A stretch of DNA of 64,000 nucleotides from NCBI RefSeq assembly GCF_003122365.1, contig NZ_CP029254.1, positions 2,483,501-2,547,500 of the forward strand, read 5' to 3'. This DNA comes from Streptomyces spongiicola (GTDB lineage: Bacteria > Actinomycetota > Actinomycetes > Streptomycetales > Streptomycetaceae). How positions within the stretch are numbered: the stretch's first letter is position 1; each line of letters starts with the position of its first letter. The translations under genes and the position numbers were made by a program. The notes below the pieces were generated by a model, which saw only the letters and a program-made list of their open reading frames with translations, ran no database searches and was not told where the DNA came from. Positions 7,713-14,751 of the stretch are shown here, in pieces.

Positions 7713-9409
7713 TTCCTCTCCTCATCTACGTGACTCGCTGCGGTCCTTCCCCATGCGGACGGCGCTACCGTCCCCGGAGTACTACGACCGCTCCGCCCCA
7801 CACAGGGCCCGACAGCGGACAGCGCGCCTGCCACCCGTCCCCTGGCTGGGGAGCGGGGAGGGCAGACCCTGCATGGTTCCCATGTTCACTTTGTCCCGGT
7901 TCTCACGGGAGGGACCCGGCTATACCCCGGCGGTCTTCGTCACGCCCGCAGACACACGTGACGACCTGTCCGTCGCGGCCGGTTGCCGCGACGGACGGGA
8001 GCCTGCTTGTCGAAACAGCCCAGCTCGCACCGCACTCCCGCCCCATATCCACCAGGTTTGGGAGCGGTTCTGGCTAACGAGGCGTCAAGCACCGGTTCCT
8101 TTCGTATCCCTTCGTGAGTCGCTGGCCGGACCCGCACGGTCTGGTAGTACCCGCACGTCCCGACGGTGTCAGGGCCGCTTGCCACCGCCACGCCCACGCT
8201 TCCTGCGGCATGACGGCTGCCCTCTGCTTCACCCGGCTGCTGCGACAGCCAGGCGCCGGGGGTCTCTCACCCCCGTCCGGAAACAAAGCGCCTCATGGCG
8301 CACCTCGATTCCCCAGTGCTCGCGAATGGCGGTGGCGGGGTCGGCGGGGCGGGTTTGGTGGGCGGCGAGGCTGGTGACCGCGTAGACGTTTTCGCGGGTT
8401 TCGGGCCGGCCGGTGGGCTTGCGGCGGCGGTGGACCCGGATGGCGAGGTGGGCGTGGGGGAAAGCGATGCCGCCGAGGTTGTCGGCGATGGCGCAGGTCT
8501 TGATCGAGCGGGACTCGCGGCGGCCGTGGGCGGTGGCGGAGGCGGTGTGCTGGACTGTGATCGAGGTCCAGGGCAGGGCGGAGAGCTGGGCATAGGCAGT
8601 GGGCTGGTTGGTCTTGATGACGGCGATGTAGTGGGCCTTCTTCGTCTCGACCAGCCAGGTGATGTTGGCCTTCACCGAGTGGAGGGCATCGAAGGTGACG
8701 ACGCTGCCGGCGAGGTCGAGTGGCGCCAGCAGGGGCTTGAAATGGCGCACTTCGTTGGTCTTCGCACCGACTTCGACCTGGGCAATCGTGGCGACGCGGT
8801 CGTGGGTGACCGCCGAGAGCAGGTGACGGCGCGGCGTGTCCGGGCGCGCTGAGCCCTTGAGTGCCTTGCCGTCCACGGCGATGACCTGCCGCGATCGGGC
8901 CCCGGGCACGTCCGCGGACGCGGTGATGCGGTGCCGGTCGGCCAGCAGCCTGGTCCAGGGCGTCGCCGTCAAGCGCCTGAAGGACGCGTCCGAGCGTGAC
9001 CGGCCTGGGGCTGCGCCGCCAGCCGAGCAGGTGACGGCGTACCCCGAGGGATGCCAGCAGCGAGTTCGTGGCCCGCTCTCCGAACTCGCCGAACTCGGCG
9101 AGCTCGTCGATGCTCTTCGCGCCGCAGACGGCCGCGCAGGCACACACCAGCAAGATCGACGTCAGCGAGTACCACCGGCCCCGGCGTGAGCGCGGATCCG
9201 GAACCGATTCGAGATAGGGACGCAGGTCAGCGATCCGGTCCGCATCCAGCGGACCCAGCTTCTCCAGCACGGCAGGGATGGGGGAAGATGCGACAGCAGG
9301 CACGGGACGTCCTCGTGATCATCTGGCTTCGACACCACAATGATCACGAACCCCCGTGCCTGCGCTGCTATCCGCCCCTACCAGCCTGAACGTCAACCCT
9401 CCACGCAAG

Positions 9410-9431
9410 CACGGAACTTGACGGAGCCCTG
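9410..9431 (-). repeat. IS terminal inverted repeat, right
   Basis: Read on the minus strand it begins CAGGGCTCCGTCAAG and continues TTCCGTG. It lies about 107 bp upstream of the transposase start. Confidence 0.9.
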
Positions 9432-9440
9432 GCGGTACTC
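9432..9440. repeat. Target-site duplication, copy 2
   Basis: Exact second copy of GCGGTACTC next to the right end of the IS element. Its intact state shows that no deletion has happened at either end since insertion. Confidence 0.93.
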
Positions 9441-10036
9441 GTCGTCGACGCCGAGGAGTTCGCAGATGACCGTGGTGGAGATGGGATGGGCGTACTCGGC
9501 GACGAGGTCCGTCTCGCTTTCGGGATCCATCCGGTCGGGCAGCTGGTCCGCAAGCAGCTCGATCCGGGGGCGCAGGGACTTGACCCGGCGCACCGAGAAC
9601 GCCCGGTCGATCAGGGACCGCACGCGCCGGTGGTCCTCCGGCACCATCGTCATGATCGTCGAGTCGAAGTACTTGAGCAGTTCCTCGGGCACGCCGCGGC
9701 GGCGCATGCTGTCGAGGTGGACGCCCTCCGGCGGGTGGTTGCTGACCCGGCGGTCGGCGAACAGGCTGCGGACCGCCTCATATTGGGTGACGACGTAGAC
9801 GTCGTTGCCGTCGGAGAAGCGGCCCGGGCACACCGGTCGGGGCGCGCCTGTCCAGCGCTCCCCCGCCTCACGGTCGGTCACGAAATTAACGTCGGACAGG
9901 TCGAACTCGATGTCCGTCCAGTCAAATGTTCCGGTCACCAACATCCCCATTCACTAGCTTCGCCACGCTGATCCGGGTGTTGACGGGGGTCGCCGGCGAG
10001 CCATGCGACACACCCCGGGTTGAACCATGCAGTATT

Positions 10037-10074
10037 CAGATACAGGACTGTATCAGAATGCGGTACTGTATCTG
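10037..10074. promoter_or_regulatory. Operator of the island TetR (three half-sites)
   Basis: The divergent P450/TetR spacer carries GATACAG-GA-CTGTATC at 10039-10054 and a further CTGTATCTG at 10066-10074 that pairs with CAGATACAG at 10037-10045. A centre with three copies of one half-site fits TetR dimer binding and autoregulation, as well as control of the P450 on the other side. Confidence 0.7.
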
Positions 10075-10096
10075 AGTTCTCGGAAGGAGGCCGATC

Positions 10097-10765
10097 ATCA
10101 GCAAACGACTCACCCGCCAGGAGAGCCGGGAAATCACGCGCCAGGAGCTGCTGCAGGCGGCGGCCGACCTGTTCGCCGAATGCGGCGTCAACGGCACCTC
10201 GGTCGAACAGATCGTGGAACGCGCCGGGTACAGCCGGGGCGCCTTCTACGGCAACTTCGACGGCAAGCAGCAGCTGATCCTGGCCCTCCTGGAGCAGCGC
10301 ACCGAGCGCGAACTGGCCGAGGTACAGGCACTCAGCGCCAACGCCGGCTCGTTCGAGGAGACGATCGAGCACCTGCGCAACTGGCACCGCGAGCGGGACA
10401 AGAACTTCGCGAGCTGGCTGGCCCTGCGCACCGAACTGTGGCTCTACGGCATGCGCGATCCGGCAGTGCTGTCCCTGCTGGCCGACCGGGAGCGCCGTTC
10501 CCGCGAGGCGATGGCCCAGGCCCTCACGCAGGGCTTCGCCGCCCGGTCGGTCACGCCACCCGCACCGGTGGAGCTGCTCGCCCTGATCGTGCACGCCCTG
10601 GACGACGGGCTCTCCATCCAGCGCGTGCTCTCGGCCGGTGACAGCACGGCGGGAGGCGTCATGGACGTGGTGGATCTGCTGATGCGGTCGTGGACCGCAC
10701 TGGCCCGCACCGGCGCCACCGAACCCGCCGAGCCGCCCGCCCCGGAGAACGGCACCACTCCCTGA
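10097..10765 (+). CDS. TetR/AcrR regulator, apparent ATC start
   Basis: One-domain repressor of 222 residues with a TetR N-terminal helix-turn-helix (ELLQAAADLFAECGVNGTSVEQIVERAGYSRGAFYGNF) and a divergent ligand domain. Helix 1 lies entirely upstream of the first conventional start (GTG at 10214). The frame upstream to the stop at 10073 has no ATG, GTG or TTG. A near-perfect Shine-Dalgarno AAGGAGG at 10084-10090 lies six bases before an ATC codon at 10097 (ATC AGC AAA CGA CTC), so the natural start was probably ATG with G changed to C, or ATC is used. It likely represses itself, the P450 and the efflux gene 57 bp downstream. If ATC is not used the regulator is a null allele. Confidence 0.8.
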   Translation: MSKRLTRQESREITRQELLQAAADLFAECGVNGTSVEQIVERAGYSRGAFYGNFDGKQQLILALLEQRTERELAEVQALSANAGSFEETIEHLRNWHRERDKNFASWLALRTELWLYGMRDPAVLSLLADRERRSREAMAQALTQGFAARSVTPPAPVELLALIVHALDDGLSIQRVLSAGDSTAGGVMDVVDLLMRSWTALARTGATEPAEPPAPENGTTP

Positions 10766-10822
10766 GTCGATGGCCGGCGCCTTCTGCCGGCCACGCCATA
10801 CCGAAGAACTGGAGTACCACCC

Positions 10823-12487
10823 ATGAGCGAGGAAGCGACGTCGACGACGGCGGAGGCGGCTCTCGGACCGCCCGTCGCCGCCGACGGCCCGGACCCCAAG
10901 CGCTGGCTGGCGCTGATCGTCCTGCTTGCCGCGACCTTCATGGATCTGCTCGACGTCAACATCGTCACCGTGGCGATCCCGAGCATCCAGGAGGACCTCG
11001 GCGCCTCCTCGGCCGCCGTCCAGGCGCTGAACGTCGGTTACACCCTGTCCTTCGCCGTCACTCTGATCACCGGCGGCCGTCTCGGTGACATCTTCGGCCG
11101 CAAGCGAGCCTTCCTGTTCGGCGTCGTCGGCTTCGTCGTGGCCTCGGCCCTGTGCGCCTTCGCCCCCAGCGCCGAAGTCCTCGTGGCCTCCCGGGTTCTG
11201 CAGGGCATCGCCGCCGCGATCATGGTGCCGCAGGTCCTGGCGATCATCTACGTGACCTTCCCGGCAGAGGAGATCGGACGGGTCGTCGGCCTGTACGCCA
11301 GCATGATCGGCCTGGCCATCGTCGCCGGACCGTTGCTGGGCGGCGTGCTGATCTCCTGGAGTCCGGCCGACCTGGGATGGCGGACCGTCTTCGTGGTCAA
11401 CCTGCCGTTCGGCGTGGCCGCCCTGATCGCCGGCTCGATGTGGATGCGAGAGTCGAAGTCGCCCCGCGCCACCCGGCTGGACCTGGTCGGCATGGTGCTG
11501 GTGAGCACCGGCCTGCTGGTGCTGCTGCTGCCCCTGCTGCGCGGCCGCGAACTCGGCTGGCCGGCCTGGAGCATCGCCTCGCTCATCGCCTCCGTGCCGG
11601 TCCTCGTGGCGTTCGTGTACTACGAGCGGTACAAGACCGCCAAGGACGGCTCGCCGCTGGTCGTCCTCTCCCTGTTCAAGATCCGGACCTTCGGTGCCGG
11701 GGTCGGCGCCCAACTGCTGTTCAGCTGCATCCCGGCCGGGTTCTTCCTCAGCTGGACGCTCTATCTGCAGGGCGGTCTCGGCTGGTCGGCGCTGCACACC
11801 GGTCTCACCGCGATCCCGTTCTCGCTGGGCGTCCCGATCGCCGGCAACCTCGCCGTCCGCAAACTGTTCCCCCTCTACGGCCGCAACTGCCTGTTCGCGG
11901 GGGCGGTGCTGATGATGGCCGGGCTCCTGCTGTACGCCTGGATCGCCGACCAGGCCGGCGACGGGATCACCTCCTGGCACGCCGTCGTCCCGATGCTGCT
12001 GCTCGGCTCCGGCATGGGCATGCTGCTGGCCCCGCTGACCGGCATGACCATCAGCGATGTCGAGCCGCGAGAGGCCGGCGCGGCGTCCGGCCTGATCAAC
12101 GCGGCCGGTCAGCTCGGCGCCGCCCTCGGTGTAGCCGTCATCGGTGCGATCTTCTTCTCCGGCCTCGCCTCCCATGCGGGCACGCAAGCCGACCGGGTGC
12201 TGCCGAGCGCCCAGGTCGTCGCCTCGCAGCAAGCCGAGATCCGGGCCTGCGCCGTCGACGCCCACAGCCAGGCCGACCTCACCGCCGTGCCCGAGTCCTG
12301 CCGCGCCCTCGCCGGGGACGATCCCGCCGAGCAGAAGGCGATCGGAAACACCCTGGCCGAGATCAACTCCAGGACGTTCACCGCCTCCTTCAGCGAAGCC
12401 CTCTACTGGGCGTCCGCAGGCCTGGCCGCGGTGATCTGCCTGCTGTTCCTGCTGCCGCGGCAACCGCGGCGGCTGGGAGTGTCCTGA
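10823..12487 (+). CDS. DHA2-family drug efflux transporter (MFS)
   Basis: Proton-driven exporter of 554 residues with 14 predicted membrane spans, the EmrB/QacA layout. Helix 1 carries LAATFMDLLDVNIVTVAIPSIQ (motif D1), the loop 2-3 motif A reads GGRLGDIFGRKRAFLFG, and motif C is in GLAIVAGPLLGGVLISW. A periplasmic loop with two Cys lies near residues 475-495 before the last span. GGAG eight bases before the ATG is a good ribosome-binding site. It follows the TetR gene in the same direction and probably exports the compound that the TetR senses, either the product of the eroded cluster or a toxic drug. Confidence 0.93.
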   Translation: MSEEATSTTAEAALGPPVAADGPDPKRWLALIVLLAATFMDLLDVNIVTVAIPSIQEDLGASSAAVQALNVGYTLSFAVTLITGGRLGDIFGRKRAFLFGVVGFVVASALCAFAPSAEVLVASRVLQGIAAAIMVPQVLAIIYVTFPAEEIGRVVGLYASMIGLAIVAGPLLGGVLISWSPADLGWRTVFVVNLPFGVAALIAGSMWMRESKSPRATRLDLVGMVLVSTGLLVLLLPLLRGRELGWPAWSIASLIASVPVLVAFVYYERYKTAKDGSPLVVLSLFKIRTFGAGVGAQLLFSCIPAGFFLSWTLYLQGGLGWSALHTGLTAIPFSLGVPIAGNLAVRKLFPLYGRNCLFAGAVLMMAGLLLYAWIADQAGDGITSWHAVVPMLLLGSGMGMLLAPLTGMTISDVEPREAGAASGLINAAGQLGAALGVAVIGAIFFSGLASHAGTQADRVLPSAQVVASQQAEIRACAVDAHSQADLTAVPESCRALAGDDPAEQKAIGNTLAEINSRTFTASFSEALYWASAGLAAVICLLFLLPRQPRRLGVS

Positions 12488-12526
12488 CCGTCCCCGTCCC
12501 CCCGACACCTGAGGAGCACCACCACC

Positions 12527-12859
12527 ATGCCCCGCAAGAGTTACCAGATCATCGTCTACGGCAAATTCGCGCCGCTCGACGACGACCAGCGCGCCAAGCT
12601 GCTGGCCGTGGCCGACAAGCACGATCTGTTCCAGTCGAAGTTCACCGAGGAGGGCACCGTCACCTATGAGCGGACCCTGCTCACCTTCACCTTCCGCTGT
12701 GTCGTGAAGGCCGACGCCGAGGACAAGATCGACGAGGTCGTCGCCGGGGCCGAGGAACTGGCTACGGCCGCCGTCCGAGACCTCGGCGCCGATGTGCGCG
12801 ATCTGCGGTCCGTCTGCACCGACCTGGAAACCATCAAGATCAAGCGGCGGGGACGATGA
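12527..12859 (+). CDS. DUF6204 family protein
   Basis: Small soluble protein of 110 residues that I recognise as the DUF6204 type found in Streptomyces. It reads as a ferredoxin-like alpha/beta fold: IIVYGKFAPL (strand), DDQRAKLLAVADKHDL (helix), ERTLLTFTFRCVVKA (strands) and DEVVAGAEELATAAVRDLG (helix). There are no metal or catalytic motifs. The stop overlaps the start of the next gene in ATGA, so the two are translationally coupled and probably act together. GAGGAG lies upstream of the ATG. Function is unknown. Its place in a TetR-efflux operon hints at a small-molecule or regulatory role. Confidence 0.8.
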   Translation: MPRKSYQIIVYGKFAPLDDDQRAKLLAVADKHDLFQSKFTEEGTVTYERTLLTFTFRCVVKADAEDKIDEVVAGAEELATAAVRDLGADVRDLRSVCTDLETIKIKRRGR

Positions 12860-13413
12860 CGCCCGAGACATTCACCGTTCTCCTTTCCGACTCCGCTCTG
12901 CGGCGGGTTTTCTCGGCCATAGCCCTGGGCTCGTCGACGTCCGCGGAGATTCTCGCCGCGACCGGGCTCGCCGCCCCTCAGGCCGCCCCGGCGATCGGCC
13001 GGCTGCTGCGCGAAGGCCTGGTAGTCGCCCAGGGCCGGGGCCGGCTGGCCGTCGACGAGGCCGCCCTGGACGCCGCGGCCGAGATCGCCGGACGCCGCCA
13101 GCAGGAGCAGGCGGAGGCCGAACAGCCCGATCCCGGGCTGCGCGGCTACGTCCGTGGCACTGTGCTGGTCCGACTGCCGGAGGACGACGACGAGACCCGG
13201 CGGGCCGTGCTAGACCACGTCGCGGCGACGACCTTCGAGGCCGACCGGGAGTACGACGAGCGCACCGTGACCGATCTGCTGCGGCCGTGGTGCGAGGGCA
13301 CCACCGTGGACCCGGTCTCGCTGCGGCGGTTCCTGGTCGACGACGGCTTCCTGCACCGCGCGTCGGGCGCCTACCGGCTCGTTTCCCTCGTCGGGCCCCG
13401 GCAGTCATCCTGA
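12856..13413 (+). CDS. DUF2087 / winged-helix regulatory protein
   Basis: A 185-residue protein with two parts. Residues 1-75 resemble an ArsR/MarR-like winged helix (LRRVFSAIALGSSTSAEILAATGLAAPQAAPAIGRLLREGLVV). Residues 105-180 match DUF2087, with RAVLDHVAATTFEADREYDERTVTDLLRPWCEG and the end RRFLVDDGFLHRASGAYRL. DUF2087 proteins are usually annotated as regulators but are poorly characterised. The start overlaps the DUF6204 stop by four bases. Its last nine bases overlap the acyltransferase gene on the opposite strand, a tail-to-tail overlap. Confidence 0.85.
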   Translation: MTPETFTVLLSDSALRRVFSAIALGSSTSAEILAATGLAAPQAAPAIGRLLREGLVVAQGRGRLAVDEAALDAAAEIAGRRQQEQAEAEQPDPGLRGYVRGTVLVRLPEDDDETRRAVLDHVAATTFEADREYDERTVTDLLRPWCEGTTVDPVSLRRFLVDDGFLHRASGAYRLVSLVGPRQSS

Positions 13414-14742
13414 GCCCGCCGCAACCGGCGAGGGCCGCGGGCACCGGACGGCCTCCAGGACGGCGGCCTGGTAGGGCGTGAGCACCGGCGCCGGCGGGGC
13501 GGACGTCGGCCAGTGCGGGTCGCGGCCGTACGTGAAGAGCGTGCCGAGCGACGACAGCATGGCCCGGCGTTCGGTCCGCCGGCGGCCGGAGGGCAGCACC
13601 TCCCCCGGCCGTCCGGCGCTCTCCAGCGTCTGCCGCAGGCTGCTGAGCAGCACCGGATGGGTGCTGACCTCGACGAAGATCTCATGACCGTCCTCGGCCA
13701 GCCGGCCGGTGGCGGCGGCGAACCGGACCGGCTCCCGCAGGTTGCGCATCCAGTACGCCGGCCCGAGCTCGGTGCCGGGCACCGGCGCCGCGGTCACGGT
13801 CGAGTAGAGCGGCACCCGTGACGGCACCGGGCTCAGCGAGCGCAGCGCCGTGGCCAGGCCGTCGCGGAGTTCATCGACGTAGTGGCTGTGCGAGGCGACC
13901 GTGCCCCGTACCATCCGGCAGTAGACGCCGCGTCGGTCGAGGTCCTCGACCACCGCAGTCAGCATGTCGGTGTCCCCAGCCAGCACGGTCGAGCGGGGAC
14001 TGTTCTCCCCGGCGACGCAGATACGGCCTCCGCTGGAGGCGGCCAGAGCGTGCGCGGCCTCGGGTGACAGCTCGGTGGTGGCCAGCGCGCCCCGGCCGGC
14101 AATCCGCCGCAGCAGAGCGCTGCGGCGGCATGCGATCATCAGGGCGTCGTCGAGGGTGAGCGCTCCGGCCGCGTACCCGGCGGAGATCTCGCCCATGCTG
14201 TGCCCGGTCACCGCGTCCGGCTCCACGTGCCAGCTGCGCCACAGGGCCACCAGGGCGATCTGCAACGACACCATCGTCGGCTGCAGCACGTCGATCTCAC
14301 CGAGCCGCGACACCGCCGGGCCGGCCCGTAGCTGCTGGATCACCGAGAAGCCGGCCAGCTCACGTACCCGTTCGTCGCAGCGCCGCAGCGCCGCGCGGAA
14401 TACCGGTTCGGTGGCAAGCAGCTCCAGGCCCATGCCGTCCCACTGAGCGCCCTGACCGGCGAATACGAACACCAGTCCCGGCTGGCGGGACAGCGGCGGA
14501 GCCGACGCCCGGTCGGCCCACCTCTGCACCAGCTTGTCCAGGCCCTGGGCGAGGTCGTCGTACGACTCGGCGGCGACAGCGGCCCGGTGTGCCAGACCGG
14601 TCGTCCCGGCTGCCGCGTCGTGGCAGTACCGGGCCAGCGAGGGCAGATCCCGGCCGGAGCGGATCCGGGCGGCGTGCCCGCGGATCGCGGCGAGCAGGCC
14701 GTCCTCGGTCTCGGCGGCTACGGCGAACAGCTGTACGGTCAC
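13405..14742 (-). CDS. Discrete polyketide-type acyltransferase
   Basis: Stand-alone acyltransferase (AT) of 445 residues, the type that loads an acyl-CoA or acyl-ACP unit on a carrier protein. FVFAGQGAQWDGMG lies at 93-106, the nucleophile in GHSMGE at 180-185 (Ser182) and the catalytic His in TVASHSHYVDEL at 281-292 (His285). The VASH sequence sits where cis-AT domains have YASH (methylmalonyl) or HAFH (malonyl), suggesting a branched or unusual extender, but this code is unreliable in discrete ATs. An N-terminal 85 residues resemble the linker (KS-AT adapter) usually found in modular synthases, so it may descend from one. Starts GTG nine bases after the methyltransferase stop, so the two are co-translated. 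Confidence 0.9.
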   Translation of the reverse strand: MTVQLFAVAAETEDGLLAAIRGHAARIRSGRDLPSLARYCHDAAAGTTGLAHRAAVAAESYDDLAQGLDKLVQRWADRASAPPLSRQPGLVFVFAGQGAQWDGMGLELLATEPVFRAALRRCDERVRELAGFSVIQQLRAGPAVSRLGEIDVLQPTMVSLQIALVALWRSWHVEPDAVTGHSMGEISAGYAAGALTLDDALMIACRRSALLRRIAGRGALATTELSPEAAHALAASSGGRICVAGENSPRSTVLAGDTDMLTAVVEDLDRRGVYCRMVRGTVASHSHYVDELRDGLATALRSLSPVPSRVPLYSTVTAAPVPGTELGPAYWMRNLREPVRFAAATGRLAEDGHEIFVEVSTHPVLLSSLRQTLESAGRPGEVLPSGRRRTERRAMLSSLGTLFTYGRDPHWPTSAPPAPVLTPYQAAVLEAVRCPRPSPVAAGSG

Positions 14743-14751
14743 TTCTCCCCC

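Larger units (their letters stand above)
6133..8303 (-). mobile_element. Group II intron within the transposase gene
   Basis: Retroelement of 2,171 bp. The 5' end is GTGCGCC, fitting the GUGYG consensus, directly after the transposase Glu codon. The 3' end is CTCGTAC (AY consensus), directly before AATTCC of the second exon. Domain V and a domain VI with a bulged adenosine are identifiable near the 3' end, and an intron-encoded reverse transcriptase occupies domain IV. About 590 bp of ribozyme (domains I-III) precede the protein gene. The junctions restore the transposase frame, which is strong support for the boundaries. The exon-binding loops were not established. Confidence 0.92.
5905..9303 (-). 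pseudogene. ISAs1-family transposase, frameshifted and intron-split
   Basis: DDE-type transposase of the ISAs1 (H-repeat) family. It starts MPAVASSPIPAVLEKLG and carries VIAVDGKALKGS, VTFDALHS and REHWGIE, the usual landmarks. Two lesions are visible. First, near 8945-8960 the frame must shift (1-nt insertion or 2-nt deletion) to pass from GDALDQ to LLADRHRITAS. Second, a group II intron interrupts it right after the Glu codon of HWGIE at 8304. The C-terminal exon at 6132-5905 reads NSSHYIRDVTFAEDAS and ends ILGITNNPDTHGT. Splicing would join the exons in the correct frame, so the intron alone would not inactivate the gene, but the frameshift would. Confidence 0.9.
5895..9431 (-). mobile_element. 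ISAs1-family insertion sequence carrying a group II intron
   Basis: Element boundaries are read from 22-bp terminal inverted repeats at 5895-5916 and 9410-9431 that match at 19 of 22 positions (both start CAGGGCT and contain TCAAGTTCCGTG). They are flanked by a 9-bp direct repeat. The total is 3,537 bp. Removing the 2,171-bp intron leaves 1,366 bp, a normal ISAs1-family size. The single transposase gene runs on the minus strand. Insertion is into the P450 gene. Because the transposase has a frameshift and an intron, the copy is unlikely to move by itself unless both are overcome. Confidence 0.92.
5625..9950 (-). pseudogene. Cytochrome P450, split by an IS element and truncated
   Basis: Remnant of a bacterial class I cytochrome P450. 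The first part (9950 down to 9432) starts MGMLVTGTFDW and encodes about 173 residues, including the B-C region and the segment ICELLGVDDEYR. The frame then runs into the IS element. Past the element it resumes in the same frame with DQWLKWSEAF, continues through DDLISDLVQV and stops being P450-like at ELVALL (about 5676), followed by about 17 unrelated codons to a stop at 5625. Joining the parts through one copy of the 9-bp duplication gives GVDDEYRDQWLKW without a gap. The I-helix oxygen-activation motif, ExxR and the haem Cys loop are all missing, so it is dead even without the insertion. It diverges from the TetR gene. Confidence 0.9.

Noticed and set aside
7990..8020. Exon-binding site 1 of the intron at TTTCGACAA (minus strand)
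   Set aside because: It pairs with the exon end at only five of six bases with one wobble, and the domain I fold was not worked out. Not reported as a feature.
8940..8965. Programmed ribosomal frameshift in the transposase
   Set aside because: No slippery heptamer or following pseudoknot is evident, and the family normally uses one frame. Kept as a lesion.
9935..12871. A 978-codon minus-strand frame over the TetR, MFS and DUF6204 genes
   Set aside because: It is antisense to three well-supported genes and has the Gln/Asp/Gly/His-rich composition of a shadow frame.
13405..13413. Frameshift or fusion between the DUF2087 gene and the acyltransferase
   Set aside because: They are on opposite strands and simply overlap by nine bases at their stops.
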